Positions 9,317 through 18,305 are shown, counted from the first letter of the stretch. The stretch is DNA of 64,000 nucleotides from an uncultured Enterocloster sp. (GCA_944384065.1 CALWRY010000002.1:80161-144160); one strand, 5' to 3'. Numbers and translations are program-made. Notes: generated by a model from the sequence alone, not told the origin.

Positions 9317-10876
9317 ATGAACCATATTCGTCTGGAAATCGATCCATTTAAACGGGAAAACCGTTTTTCCATAAACGATGCCCCGATATCGGGATACAGT
9401 TTGCTAAATAATTTTTTCAACCGGGATGTATTCGAGTGGGGCAGCGGGCTGGCAGAGGCCGTTGATCAGGAAGTCAATGACAGCTACCGCCTCACAGTGG
9501 CAGGGCCCTCCTTTGAAACGGAGATTATCAGGGCGCTGTTTGAGCGGGCAGAGCGATGCGAGGGGGTGGACGAGGAGGCGTTTCCCATCCACACGCCTAT
9601 GGAGCAGCGCTTCCAGCGCCTGAAGATCCTTGCAGGAAAATATCTGCCGGAGGAAGCGGCGCTCCTTCCGGCGCTTCCGGTGTCTGACGGCTGGGGGGAG
9701 GGACTGGATCCCGGGCCCCTGTTCGTGAAGGCGGCCAGAGAGGACAGCTTTCTGATTTTGGCGGCCAGAGAGGAGGAAGCCATGGACTTAGACAGCGCAA
9801 AAAGGCGGCTTGTCCTGGTCCCCGGAGGGACGGAGGATGACTGCGCGGTGCTGTCCTCCGGGAGGATCCTGCTGTGGCGGCCTAAAGATAGGAAACAGGC
9901 CCTGCGGATCATTGCGGAGCGGTTCGTCTACATACCGGCGATTCTCTCCCTGAAAGAAAAGCTGGAGCCCTTCGCAGAAGAGATGGACGCAGCGGAGTTT
10001 GAAGATTTCCAGCTCTCCACCGAGGTGGACGCCAGCTTGCTGATAGGAGATATCCCGGTCATTGAGATGGGGGAGACAGTGCCGGTTCCCTGCCGGATGG
10101 CGCCGCAGACCGCTCCCGGGCCCCGCCTGCAGATCTGCGTCCAGGATCCCGAAATCCTCGCAGTCCAGGGCCAGTCTCTGCGGGCTCTGAGGGAGGGAAC
10201 CACACGGGTAGATTTTATAAAGAACAACGACGCGCTCCCCTTTGCCTCCCGGATGGTCTCTGTAATCCGAACCATCCGGATTGAGAAAATTACACTGACG
10301 CCGGAGCGGGAGGTGATGTGCCGGTACACCTCCCAGACAATCTCCGCCAGCTTCGCCCCGGCGGACGCGGAGGACGCCGCTTCCCTTCGGTGGTACACGG
10401 ACCGTCCGGACATCCTCCAGGTGGAGGAAAACGGAAGGGTCACGGCCATAGGCGTAGGAAAAGGAAGCATCATCTTGTCCTCCGGCGCTGTGCAGGGGAA
10501 GGCGGAAATTCAGGTAAAGCCGCCTCTTGATCGGATTGCGCTGGACTGGGAGGAGTGGAATGGCTATGTAGGGCAGACAAAGGAAATACAGGCCTGCCTG
10601 TCCCCGGCGGACGCGTTTGACCAGGAGGTGGAGTGGCTCACCTCCGATCCAAATGTGGCGGTTCACGAGAAACGGGCCGACGGGGCCGACATCATCCGTG
10701 CGGTCAGCATCGGAAGCTGTGTCATCCACTGCCGGGCGAAGACGGGGGGCGCCAGAGCCAGATGCCAGGTTCATATAGACTCTACCCTGAACCGGCCCAA
10801 ATCCGGCACAGGCTGCCTGACAACGGTCATCTGCTGTATAGGCGCTGCTCTGTCAATTGCGCTGCTCTTACTTTGA
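9317..10876 (+). CDS. Bacterial Ig-like (Big_2-type) protein with C-terminal membrane anchor
   Basis: A 519-residue protein. After about 300 N-terminal residues of unknown fold come two Ig-like repeats of the Big_2 kind (about 318-395 and 400-485), each with the pattern 'I.L......G......A...P.DA....+.W.SD......V...G.V.A...G...I'. The last 20 residues form one hydrophobic helix (TTVICCIGAALSIALLLL), so the protein would be tail-anchored, with most of it cytosolic unless it is exported by an unusual route. There is no N-terminal signal peptide. It starts 4 nt after the previous stop. The stop overlaps the possible start of the next frame; see that entry for a possible split gene. Confidence 0.65.
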   Translation: MNHIRLEIDPFKRENRFSINDAPISGYSLLNNFFNRDVFEWGSGLAEAVDQEVNDSYRLTVAGPSFETEIIRALFERAERCEGVDEEAFPIHTPMEQRFQRLKILAGKYLPEEAALLPALPVSDGWGEGLDPGPLFVKAAREDSFLILAAREEEAMDLDSAKRRLVLVPGGTEDDCAVLSSGRILLWRPKDRKQALRIIAERFVYIPAILSLKEKLEPFAEEMDAAEFEDFQLSTEVDASLLIGDIPVIEMGETVPVPCRMAPQTAPGPRLQICVQDPEILAVQGQSLRALREGTTRVDFIKNNDALPFASRMVSVIRTIRIEKITLTPEREVMCRYTSQTISASFAPADAEDAASLRWYTDRPDILQVEENGRVTAIGVGKGSIILSSGAVQGKAEIQVKPPLDRIALDWEEWNGYVGQTKEIQACLSPADAFDQEVEWLTSDPNVAVHEKRADGADIIRAVSIGSCVIHCRAKTGGARARCQVHIDSTLNRPKSGTGCLTTVICCIGAALSIALLLL

Positions 10877-11475
10877 AAATCCCCCCGCCGGCAGGCGGCC
10901 TGAAAAAAGTGGAAGGCCTTCCGCACTACCCTGCGCAGTTCTCCGAAATATCGGAGGACGCACTGGAGGAGATGAAGAGACAGGCGGAGGATGTGATCAC
11001 CGCCCGCACAGCCTCTGATTACGGGGAGGAGGTAAGCCTCCAGGGAATGACCTACGCGGGCGCATATTTCCTGACGGTGAAGGAGGGACATGACAGCAGG
11101 TACAGCAATCTGATTGACATTATATACCGGGTAGACGCCAGCATTGGGATAGAGGAGGCTGGATACAATTATACGCTGCCGTATTATTTTGTCGTGCAGT
11201 ATCAGAATGCCATGATACTTCCGGACGGAACCTGTTCTGTGGACACCAGCGAATACAGCGTGGAAAATGACACCTTTACCTACGACACGGGAGTGTCCGC
11301 GGGCTGGGGCACGGAAAAGTTCCGCTTTGAGGGCTATGAGAACACAGAAGTGCTGAAAAACACGCTGGTCACGGAAATGGTGGAGGACTATGCCTGCGAG
11401 GACTTGCTGAGCCAGGCAATTGAGACGATCCCGACGGAGGAGACAACCGCAGCAGAAACAGAGAACGCCTCATAA
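10873..11475 (+). CDS. Acidic domain-like protein lacking a good start; possibly split from upstream gene
   Basis: The frame codes for about 200 residues of convincing protein (FSEISEDALEEMKRQAEDV, then a mixed alpha/beta region ending in an acidic Thr/Glu tail), but it has no ATG or ribosome site at its beginning. A TTG at 10873 overlaps the stop of the upstream gene (TTTGA). The next ATG, at 10972, would discard plausible coding sequence. The upstream protein ends with a membrane helix, and from memory similar domains follow a membrane helix in clostridial zinc-ribbon proteins. The two may therefore be halves of one ancestral protein, now translated by coupling or separated by a frameshift. 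Confidence 0.45.
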   Translation: MKIPPPAGGLKKVEGLPHYPAQFSEISEDALEEMKRQAEDVITARTASDYGEEVSLQGMTYAGAYFLTVKEGHDSRYSNLIDIIYRVDASIGIEEAGYNYTLPYYFVVQYQNAMILPDGTCSVDTSEYSVENDTFTYDTGVSAGWGTEKFRFEGYENTEVLKNTLVTEMVEDYACEDLLSQAIETIPTEETTAAETENAS

Positions 11476-11804
11476 AATTTTTTAAAAAAATTCGCGAAAA
11501 TCCCATAAAACTTCCCGCAGCCCGCCAATTAGATAAGTGTAAGCGAACAGGGAGGTCAAAAAAGGAGGTGAAGGTTCCCGGCCCTGCCGGTGAGGCGTTT
11601 TAAGGAGAATAAAAAAATAAAAAAATCAGAGAAACCACAGAAAATTCCCTTTGCCCCACCGATAGTAATAGTGTAAGGAACGAAAGGAAAGCCGCGAGAG
11701 GAGGTGAATGAAAGAGGCGGCGGGAACACCTGAAATCGAAGCGTCAGGTTTTAAGCAGATGCAGCAAAAACAATTTTAATAAAGGGATTTGGAGGAATGA
11801 GTGT
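11476..11804 (+). promoter_or_regulatory. Leader region with two promoter-like boxes before the transglutaminase gene
   Basis: This 329-nt gap has no conventional gene. It holds A/T-rich tracts and two similar boxes. Box B (11524-11555, CCAATTAGATAAGTGTAAG then GGGAGG) nearly matches the box at 2184. Box C (11656-11687, CCGATAGTAATAGTGTAAGG) is looser. Each is followed by a strong AGGAGGTGA. After box C a 23-codon frame, 11708-11779, begins MKEAAGTPEIE and could be a leader peptide. The arrangement suggests dedicated, perhaps ECF-driven, expression of the secreted protein downstream (inference). Confidence 0.4.
11708..11779 (+). CDS. Possible 23-codon leader peptide
   Basis: An ATG at 11708 directly follows AGGAGGTGA and opens 23 codons (MKEAAGTPEIEASGF...) ending in TAA at 11777-11779, 25 nt before the start of the next gene. 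The spacing from the ribosome site is short (3 nt). No stalling motif or amino-acid run is evident, so a regulatory role is only a possibility. Confidence 0.2.
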   Translation: MKEAAGTPEIEASGFKQMQQKQF

Positions 11805-13781
11805 ATGAAAAAGATGAACAGAAACGTAAAGGCAATGGTAAAGCGCATCGGAGCAGCCGCTCTTTTATCCGCGATGATGGGAACCACCGCTTTCGGCGGC
11901 ACCTGGCAGACAACCGCAGGCGGCTGGCAGTATCTGGCGGACAACGGACAGCCCGTTGCCGGGAGCTGGATTGTAGATAATGGCCAGGATTACCGGATCC
12001 ATGAAAACGGCATCATGGCTACCGGATGGTACCAGGACATGGCGGACGGCGGCCGCTGGTACTACCTGGATCCCCAGTCCGGGGCAATGCGCACCGGCTG
12101 GATTTTCGACAACGGCTCCTGGTACTTCCTGGACACCCGCATCGGCGGCCCCAGAGGCGGGATGCTCACCGGCTGGCAGTGGATTGACGGAAAGTGCTAC
12201 TACCTGGATCCGGCCCGGGGCGGCGCCATGGCGGCCGGCACCACAACGCCGGACGGCTACTGGGTAGACGCAAGCGGCGCATGGACAGACGCCGCGGGAA
12301 CCCCCTACTACGAGGCAGGAAAGGGTATTTCCTCCACTGTATCGGTTCCTATTTTTGACGGAAGCGCAGGAGCAGGGACCAGCGCCGGAACCGGCAAAAG
12401 CTCCTACAGCGGCAGCTCCTACACCTATACGGACAGCGAGTGGGACGACTATTCCGACAGCTCCGTGCAGTACGGCGCCAACGACTTTACCACCGGCAAC
12501 TACGGCATGATGAGCCAGGACGAGCGGGATGAGGTTGAAGACGCCATCCAGGAATTCAAGGATGCTTATATCACCGGCGATATGAGCGATTTTGAGAAGG
12601 AAATCGTTATTATCCAGTGGCTGGTAGAAAACTGTGAGTACGAGAAAGGGGATGGCTGGGAGAACGCTACGGCCTACAGCTGCATCGTGAACGGCAAGGC
12701 CCAGTGCTCGGGCTACGCGGACGCCTTCCTGCAGACGGCCAAGGCCTGCGGCCTGAACGCCCGCTACATCTATAACAGCTCTCACGCCTGGAACCTGATA
12801 GAGCTGGACGGCGACTGGTATCACGTGGATGTGACCTTCGAAGATCCCATCGGAAGCAACGACTACGGTTTTGACAAGCTCCGCAACAAGTACATCAACC
12901 TGGAAGACAGCCAGATCAAGGGCATCAACTCCCATCACACCTGGAACCCGTCATCCGCGTCGGGAACCGGCACGGACTATGGCCCCAGCGTTGTGGCAGA
13001 GTACTTGGATAGCGGCAATGTGGACACCAGCCTTGGCGAGAGCTTTGCAGACAGCATGGACGACTTCTTCGCGGATATCGAAAACGAAGACGGCAGCAAC
13101 ATTATCTACTACTCTTCCGTGAGCCAGACCGCAGACGACATCTGCGCTTACTTAGAGAAGGAGATTGACAGCCGCGCCTACAGCTTCAACTTTGTAGTCC
13201 GCTATCCGGAAGAGTACACGGCCTCGGTGACAGGAAACTACAGCAAGCTGGCTGACATCAACAACGACATCGAGGAGAAGGTCAACGACCGCATCAACGA
13301 TGCCTACGGCGACATCCTCAAAAACCCGGTGAAGATCTTCCTGTTCCTTGAGCGCGATGCCCAGGTCTGCTTCTACGCCCATGAGAACGGAAGCATCTAC
13401 TACAAAGAGGGAAAGGGCAAGCAGATCAGCTACGCCATTCACTATGTAGACACAGATGGAAACGATGTGGGAACCCAGACGGGAACCAGTGAGAAAGGAA
13501 GCTCGATTGAGCTTCAGTTCCCCGAGGGCTACAGCTGGATCAGCAATGCATCCATCAACTACGAGGTAAATAAGGGAAAGGCCACCTATGGCGGAGACAG
13601 CGTCTACATCCTGGCCGCGTCCAATCTGGATATGGATGTCCGCCTCAGAGAGGTGGCGCCCAAGAAGGCAAAGAAAGCAGATTCTCAGGATGCGGAGAGT
13701 GCCGGGGATGTGAAGGACAGCCAGGATACGCAGGCCGCACAGGATGCGAATACCGCCCAGGAAGCCATGGCTGAGGCCTAG
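11805..13781 (+). CDS. Secreted transglutaminase-like protein with cell-wall-binding repeats
   Basis: A 658-residue protein. A signal peptide occupies residues 1-31 (basic start, LLSAMMGTTAFG). Four to five cell-wall/choline-binding repeats follow (about 33-160; for example GRWYYLDPQSGAMRTGWI). A Gly/Ser/Tyr linker leads to a transglutaminase-like papain fold with the triad C301 (AQCSGYADAF), H327 (SSHAWN) and D342 (YHVDVTFED). The C-terminal 250 residues include a MucBP-like stretch (YAIHYVDTDGNDVGTQTG) and an acidic Gln/Asp/Ala tail. In Firmicutes such proteins act at the cell surface as proteases or crosslinkers. It is the only clearly secreted member of the 2.3-20.4 kb cluster. Confidence 0.85.
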   Translation: MKKMNRNVKAMVKRIGAAALLSAMMGTTAFGGTWQTTAGGWQYLADNGQPVAGSWIVDNGQDYRIHENGIMATGWYQDMADGGRWYYLDPQSGAMRTGWIFDNGSWYFLDTRIGGPRGGMLTGWQWIDGKCYYLDPARGGAMAAGTTTPDGYWVDASGAWTDAAGTPYYEAGKGISSTVSVPIFDGSAGAGTSAGTGKSSYSGSSYTYTDSEWDDYSDSSVQYGANDFTTGNYGMMSQDERDEVEDAIQEFKDAYITGDMSDFEKEIVIIQWLVENCEYEKGDGWENATAYSCIVNGKAQCSGYADAFLQTAKACGLNARYIYNSSHAWNLIELDGDWYHVDVTFEDPIGSNDYGFDKLRNKYINLEDSQIKGINSHHTWNPSSASGTGTDYGPSVVAEYLDSGNVDTSLGESFADSMDDFFADIENEDGSNIIYYSSVSQTADDICAYLEKEIDSRAYSFNFVVRYPEEYTASVTGNYSKLADINNDIEEKVNDRINDAYGDILKNPVKIFLFLERDAQVCFYAHENGSIYYKEGKGKQISYAIHYVDTDGNDVGTQTGTSEKGSSIELQFPEGYSWISNASINYEVNKGKATYGGDSVYILAASNLDMDVRLREVAPKKAKKADSQDAESAGDVKDSQDTQAAQDANTAQEAMAEA

Positions 13782-13795
13782 TGATTTAAAATGCG

Positions 13796-13836
13796 CAGCG
13801 GGAAGCGAAAGGAGGTGAGAGAAAAAACGCCCGCTG
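13796..13836 (+). terminator. Weak hairpin after the transglutaminase gene
   Basis: CAGCGGG (13796-13802) pairs with CCCGCTG (13830-13836), followed by TTTAAAA. The large loop carries an AAAGGAGGTGA sequence with no good coding frame after it. It may be a terminator or a relic of a leader. Confidence 0.35.
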
Positions 13837-13847
13837 TTTAAAATAAC

Positions 13848-13876
13848 TTGAATATGTATGAATATCCGAGTATAAT
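13848..13876 (+). promoter_or_regulatory. Sigma-A promoter of the grpE-like/hsp70 operon
   Basis: TTGAAT (13848-13853), 17 bp and TATAAT (13871-13876). The spacer ATGTATGAATATCCGAG matches the element at 20685 in 24 of 27 positions over the whole element and shares CCGAGTATAAT with the promoter at 2252. It lies 86 nt before the GrpE-like gene. Confidence 0.75.
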
Positions 13877-13895
13877 AAGCTTGAATTGACGATAG

Positions 13896-13924
13896 AAACG
13901 GCTGCTGGTCAATGGCAGCCGTTT
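13896..13924 (+). promoter_or_regulatory. Perfect 10-bp hairpin in the chaperone operon leader
   Basis: AAACGGCTGC (13896-13905) pairs with GCAGCCGTTT (13915-13924) around a 9-nt loop, starting 20 nt after the -10. It resembles the CIRCE element in placement but not in sequence. It could stabilise the mRNA 5' end or act as an operator or attenuator. Confidence 0.45.
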
Positions 13925-13961
13925 AAGCGGTTTAGAGAAAGCGGAGAGGAGAAGGATACAG

Positions 13962-14495
13962 ATGGAGCAAATTTCGGAGGAGACGGTAGACAACATGGAG
14001 CAGAGCCAGGCGGATATGCTGAACGAGATCCTGTTAAACACCCAGGAGCAGTGCCAGATTATGGACCAGGTGCTCCGCAGGCAGATTGAGAAAAAGGACG
14101 AGCAGATTGACCTGCTCCATAAGGAGCTGCAGTATTATAAGGAGGCCCAGGCGGATCGCCTGATCGATCAGGCCATGAAGGAAGTGATCAAGCTGCGGAA
14201 CGGGATCCTGAAAACCATGCAGTCCGATGAATGGGAAAGACTGGATGCGGATAAGCTGCGCCAGGTGATCACCTACCTGGAGGAGGATATAGTGAATCTG
14301 CTGGAGATGCAGGATATTGACGCATTCACCAGCGAGCCGGGGGAGCTGTTTGATCCTGGGAAGCATCAGCTGGCAGCCATAGTTCCCACGGAGGACGAGG
14401 ACCTGGATCGGAGGATACAGATGAGCAGGCGCCCCGGCTATAGGAAGAAGGATAAGGTGCTGGTTCACGAGTCCGTGACCGTTTACCGCAGATAA
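13962..14495 (+). CDS. GrpE-like co-chaperone
   Basis: A 177-residue protein with a long N-terminal coiled coil (residues 1-75), a central helical part and a C-terminal small beta region (about 127-177: GELFDPGKHQLAAIVPTED then YRKKDKVLVHESVTVYRR). That tail mirrors the end of GrpE beta domains (FDP..H.A, then GY...D+V.+...V.V). GrpE is the nucleotide-exchange factor for DnaK. The two Hsp70s immediately downstream make that role likely. It is diverged from housekeeping GrpE, so it probably serves these two Hsp70s specifically. The start at 13962 follows GAGAGGAGAAGG. Confidence 0.75.
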   Translation: MEQISEETVDNMEQSQADMLNEILLNTQEQCQIMDQVLRRQIEKKDEQIDLLHKELQYYKEAQADRLIDQAMKEVIKLRNGILKTMQSDEWERLDADKLRQVITYLEEDIVNLLEMQDIDAFTSEPGELFDPGKHQLAAIVPTEDEDLDRRIQMSRRPGYRKKDKVLVHESVTVYRR

Positions 14496-14545
14496 AAGTG
14501 CCATTCGGAAGAACCATTTCACAATAGAAAAAGGAGAATCGATAA

Positions 14546-16216
14546 ATGAGCCGAGTATTTGGAATTGATCTGGGAACTACCTACTCTTGCATTGCCTACA
14601 TTGATGAATACGGAAAACCGGTGGTGTTAAAAAACAGCGACGGCGATCTTACAACCCCTTCCGTGGTTATGGTGGAGACAGAGGGAAATGTCATTGTGGG
14701 ATCAGAGGCCAAGCGCTCCCTGGAGATTGACCCGGACAGAACCGTACAGTTTATCAAGCGGAAGATGGGAAAGGAAGATGATACATTTACGCTAAACGGC
14801 AGGGAGTACTCTGCGCCCGAGCTCTCCGCCTATATCCTTGAGAAGCTGGTGAACGACGCCAACGAGGAGCTGCGCCAGCAGGGCGTCATAGAGAACGGCG
14901 AGGAGATAAAGGATGTAGTGATCACCTGCCCCGCCTATTTTGGCATGCAGGAGCGGGAGGCCACCAAGACCGCCGGCGAGATTGCCGGATTAAATGTGAT
15001 CGACATTATCAACGAGCCCACAGCCGCAGCCATCAGCTATGGAGCTATGGGATCGAAGAAAAATGAGACAGTTCTCGTTTATGACCTGGGCGGAGGAACC
15101 TTTGACATCACGGTTATGAATATCAATGGAAACGAGATCTCCGTGGTCTGCACCGGCGGAGATGATACTCTGGGCGGAAAGAACTGGGACGAGGCCCTGA
15201 TCGACTATCTGGTAGAGCGCTACCAGGAGGAATTCGGCGACGATGAGGATCCTACGGAGCAGGACGAGGCCCTGGCAACCCTTTACGGGCAGGTGGAAAC
15301 CTGGAAGAAGGCCCTCACGGCCAGAGAGAAGGTAAATGTGGTTGTGTCCGGCGAGAGCGGGAACCGCCACAAGGAGGTTCTCACCCGGGAGCAGTACGAC
15401 GAGATCACGAAGAACCTCTTAACCCGCACCAAGAACCTTCTGGACGATGTGCTTCGCACTGCGGAGAAATCCGGCTATCCCCTGGAAAAGATAGACAAAG
15501 TCCTCCTGGTGGGTGGATCCTCCCGTATGCCCCAGGTGGCGAAGATGATTGCGGAGGAATACCATGTAATCCCCACCCTTCAGGATCCGGATGAGGCCGT
15601 GGCCAAAGGCGCGGCTGTCTATGGGGCCAACGAGAAGGCATTTAAGGACTTTGTCCTGTCTGAGGCTCAGAAGGCGGGAAAGACCGTAGAGCAGCTCACA
15701 CAGGAGAGCCAGGACTCCGGAAAAACGCTGGAGGAGAAGTTCGCCAAGCTCTCTACGGGAAAGAGCAAGACGGGCCGCCTGGCCATCCGTAACGTACTGT
15801 CCAGAAGCTACGGCGTTTTGGGATTTGACGAGGCCGAGAACAAGGATGTGATTCTCAATATTTTAAAGTGCAATATGAAGCTTCCCGCAAAGGGAACCCA
15901 GACCTTCTGGACCTATGAGGAAAACCAGGCCAACGCGCAGCTGGCGATCTTCGAGTCCAGAAGCATGAATGACCGGGATGATTTTGAGGATCAGAAGCCT
16001 ATTGCGGTGGCAAAGATGCGCTTTGAAAACAGCGTTCCGGAGGAAACGGAGGTTGTAGTGACGCTGTCCTTTGACGGAAGCGGCCTGCTTCACCTGACGG
16101 CGGAGGAAATGTACGGCCACTCCAAGCTGGATACGACTTTCAGCCTTTCCGCCCAGATGACGGACGAGGAGAAGAAAGAGGCGGCTCTCCGGCTTAGGGG
16201 AACCACAGTAGAGTAG
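14546..16216 (+). CDS. Hsp70-family protein 1, lid-less
   Basis: A 556-residue protein. The nucleotide-binding domain (1-365) has all Hsp70 signatures: phosphate-1 GIDLGTTYSCIAY, phosphate-2 YDLGGGTFDIT and adenosine motif VLLVGGSSRMP. An insertion of about 55 residues (EAQKAGKTVEQLTQES...) replaces the usual short linker. The substrate-binding beta domain follows (from about RNVLSRSYG), and the protein stops shortly after it (SAQMTDEEKK). It therefore lacks the helical lid of DnaK, which is about 610 residues long. It is likely a dedicated chaperone with fast substrate exchange (inference). The start follows AAAAGGAGAATCGATAA. Confidence 0.9.
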   Translation: MSRVFGIDLGTTYSCIAYIDEYGKPVVLKNSDGDLTTPSVVMVETEGNVIVGSEAKRSLEIDPDRTVQFIKRKMGKEDDTFTLNGREYSAPELSAYILEKLVNDANEELRQQGVIENGEEIKDVVITCPAYFGMQEREATKTAGEIAGLNVIDIINEPTAAAISYGAMGSKKNETVLVYDLGGGTFDITVMNINGNEISVVCTGGDDTLGGKNWDEALIDYLVERYQEEFGDDEDPTEQDEALATLYGQVETWKKALTAREKVNVVVSGESGNRHKEVLTREQYDEITKNLLTRTKNLLDDVLRTAEKSGYPLEKIDKVLLVGGSSRMPQVAKMIAEEYHVIPTLQDPDEAVAKGAAVYGANEKAFKDFVLSEAQKAGKTVEQLTQESQDSGKTLEEKFAKLSTGKSKTGRLAIRNVLSRSYGVLGFDEAENKDVILNILKCNMKLPAKGTQTFWTYEENQANAQLAIFESRSMNDRDDFEDQKPIAVAKMRFENSVPEETEVVVTLSFDGSGLLHLTAEEMYGHSKLDTTFSLSAQMTDEEKKEAALRLRGTTVE

Positions 16217-16229
16217 GAGGAAATATAGA

Positions 16230-17903
16230 ATGGGATACGTATTTGGAATTGACCTTGGAACCACATATTCCTGCATCGCCTATCTGGATGACTACGGAAA
16301 ACCGGTGGTCTTAAGAAACAGCGACGGCGCCAACACCACCCCATCCGTGGTCATGATGGAATCAGAGGAAAATATTATTGTAGGGGAGGAGGCCAAGCGG
16401 GCGGTTGAGATGGATCCGGATAAGACCGTGCAGTTTATTAAGCGGAAAATAGGCAGGGATGATGACACGGTGACGGTAAACGGAATGGAGTATTCCGCCA
16501 CAGAGGTATCCGCCTACATCCTCAAAAAACTGGTTCTGGACGCCAATGCGGCGCTGCGCCAAGACGGTATCCTGAAAGAGGGGGAGGAGATCCGGGATGT
16601 GGTGATCACCTGCCCCGCCTACTTTGGCATGAGCGAGCGCCAGGCCACGAAGACCGCCGGGGAGCTGGCCGGTTTAAATGTGCTCTCCATCATCAATGAG
16701 CCTACCGCCGCAGCCCTAAGCTACGGAGCTTTAAGCGGCAGCCAGGACGAAACCGTGTTGGTCTACGATCTGGGCGGCGGCACCTTCGATATCACCGTTA
16801 TAAACATTCAGAAAAATGAGATCACAGTAGTCTGCACAGGGGGAGACGATACCCTGGGCGGCAAAAACTGGGACGAGGCTCTGATGGATTATGTGATTGC
16901 GCGGTACGAGGAGGAGACGGGCACGGATCTGTCGGAAGACATGGATGCCATGGCCGCCCTCTATGTGGATGTGGAGATCTGGAAGAAGGCCCTCACTTCC
17001 CGGGAGAGCGTGAAAATAGTGGTGAACGGCCCCAGCGGACGTTTCCAGGAAGCGCTTACCCGCGAGCAGTATGAGGATCTCACCCGCAGTCTTCTGAACC
17101 GGACCAAAAATCTCCTGGACGGCGTGCTGGACACAGCCGCCCGGAAGGGATATCCCCTGAAGGCCATCGACAAGATTCTCCTTGTAGGCGGTTCATCCCG
17201 GATGCCCCAGGTGGCCCGGATGATCGAGAGGGACTACTGCAAGACCCCCATGCTCCAGGATCCGGATGAGTCCGTGGCAAAGGGCGCCGCTATTTTTGCC
17301 GCCCGGGAGAAGGACTTTAAAATATTCATGGAGGAGAGGGCAAGAAAAGCCGGAGTGTCCGCCGAAACGCTTGCCGAGGAGGATCTGCGAAGAGGCGGTG
17401 CGCTGGAGCAGGAGTTTGGAAAGCTCTCCGTCGGAAGAAGAGGCGGCGGGAAGCTGGCCATACGAAACGTACTGTCCAGGAGCTACGGGATAAAGACGTT
17501 AAATACAGGGAGCACCGATGCCTATCACATTACCAACATGCTGTTGTGCAATATGCCGCTGCCGGCACAGATTACCAAGGAATTTATGACGGCAGGCAAA
17601 GATCAGACGGAAATATGCCTGGAGATATTTGAATCCAGAAGAATGGAGGAGTACATTCCCTTTGAGGAATTTGAAGATCAGCCGTCCCTGACGTCCATAG
17701 AGATGAAATTTAAGCGGGCGGTTCCCGAGCACACAACGATTGCGGTGCGCTTTGTGATTGACAATTCAGGACTCCTCCATGTTACGGCGGAGGAAATGTA
17801 CGCCCACTCGATGCTGGACACTACCTTCCGCCTTGGCAGCCAGATGACGGCGCGGGAAAAGGGAAAAGCAGCCCTCCGCCTGCGCAGCGCGACCGTAGAA
17901 TAG
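16230..17903 (+). CDS. Hsp70-family protein 2, lid-less tandem paralogue
   Basis: A 557-residue tandem duplicate of the preceding Hsp70, with the same layout: an intact ATPase domain (GIDLGTTYSCIAY, YDLGGGTFDIT, LLVGGSSRMP), an insertion of about 55 residues before the beta domain (ARKAGVSAETLAEED), and no lid. The two are very similar in the ATPase half but clearly diverged in the substrate-binding half (FMTAGKDQTEICLEIFESR against FWTYEENQANAQLAIFESR). That suggests different clients or a heteromeric pair. It starts 13 nt after the previous stop, behind AGGAGGAAATATAG. Confidence 0.9.
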   Translation: MGYVFGIDLGTTYSCIAYLDDYGKPVVLRNSDGANTTPSVVMMESEENIIVGEEAKRAVEMDPDKTVQFIKRKIGRDDDTVTVNGMEYSATEVSAYILKKLVLDANAALRQDGILKEGEEIRDVVITCPAYFGMSERQATKTAGELAGLNVLSIINEPTAAALSYGALSGSQDETVLVYDLGGGTFDITVINIQKNEITVVCTGGDDTLGGKNWDEALMDYVIARYEEETGTDLSEDMDAMAALYVDVEIWKKALTSRESVKIVVNGPSGRFQEALTREQYEDLTRSLLNRTKNLLDGVLDTAARKGYPLKAIDKILLVGGSSRMPQVARMIERDYCKTPMLQDPDESVAKGAAIFAAREKDFKIFMEERARKAGVSAETLAEEDLRRGGALEQEFGKLSVGRRGGGKLAIRNVLSRSYGIKTLNTGSTDAYHITNMLLCNMPLPAQITKEFMTAGKDQTEICLEIFESRRMEEYIPFEEFEDQPSLTSIEMKFKRAVPEHTTIAVRFVIDNSGLLHVTAEEMYAHSMLDTTFRLGSQMTAREKGKAALRLRSATVE

Positions 17904-17912
17904 GAGGTACTT

Positions 17913-18305
17913 ATGGGACTGATAAGCGATTTAATTTGCGGGATGCTGGCGATTCCCTTTTTTTTGCTGGGAATCGTCTTTCGGGAGCTTGAAACCCTTA
18001 TAGAGGAAATGGCGAAATCCGCATCCCGCATTTTATCCTATTTTTTGATAGTGTTGGTGTTGGCAGTTGCAGGGATGTGGAATCTCCAGGCGTTTCAGGA
18101 GAGTTTTATGGAGTTTTTGTCCCGGGCGGCGAGGACAGCCATCGTCTTGGCGATAGCATTTCATCTCCGCCGGCCTATCAATAATATATTTTTGGGTATT
18201 ATGCAGCTGATTCTTTGTATTCCAAAAGCCATTTGCAAAGGTTTTGCTGACATAAGCTTTAAGATGCATGAGGCGATGCTGGGAAGCATGCTGAAACGAT
18301 CATAG
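17913..18305 (+). CDS. Small membrane protein, unknown
   Basis: A 130-residue protein with about four hydrophobic segments: residues 5-25, 43-60, 72-90 and 92-115. It lacks a signal peptide and any conserved catalytic residue I can identify. It begins 9 nt after the second Hsp70, behind AGGAGGTACTT, so it is part of the chaperone operon and may recruit the Hsp70s to the membrane (inference). Confidence 0.6.
   Translation: MGLISDLICGMLAIPFFLLGIVFRELETLIEEMAKSASRILSYFLIVLVLAVAGMWNLQAFQESFMEFLSRAARTAIVLAIAFHLRRPINNIFLGIMQLILCIPKAICKGFADISFKMHEAMLGSMLKRS

Noticed and set aside
10866-10880. Programmed frameshift at CTT TGA (as in the RF2 gene)
   Set aside because: An RF2-type site gives a +1 shift, but the downstream coding frame is -1 relative to the upstream gene, and no canonical -1 slippery heptamer is present.
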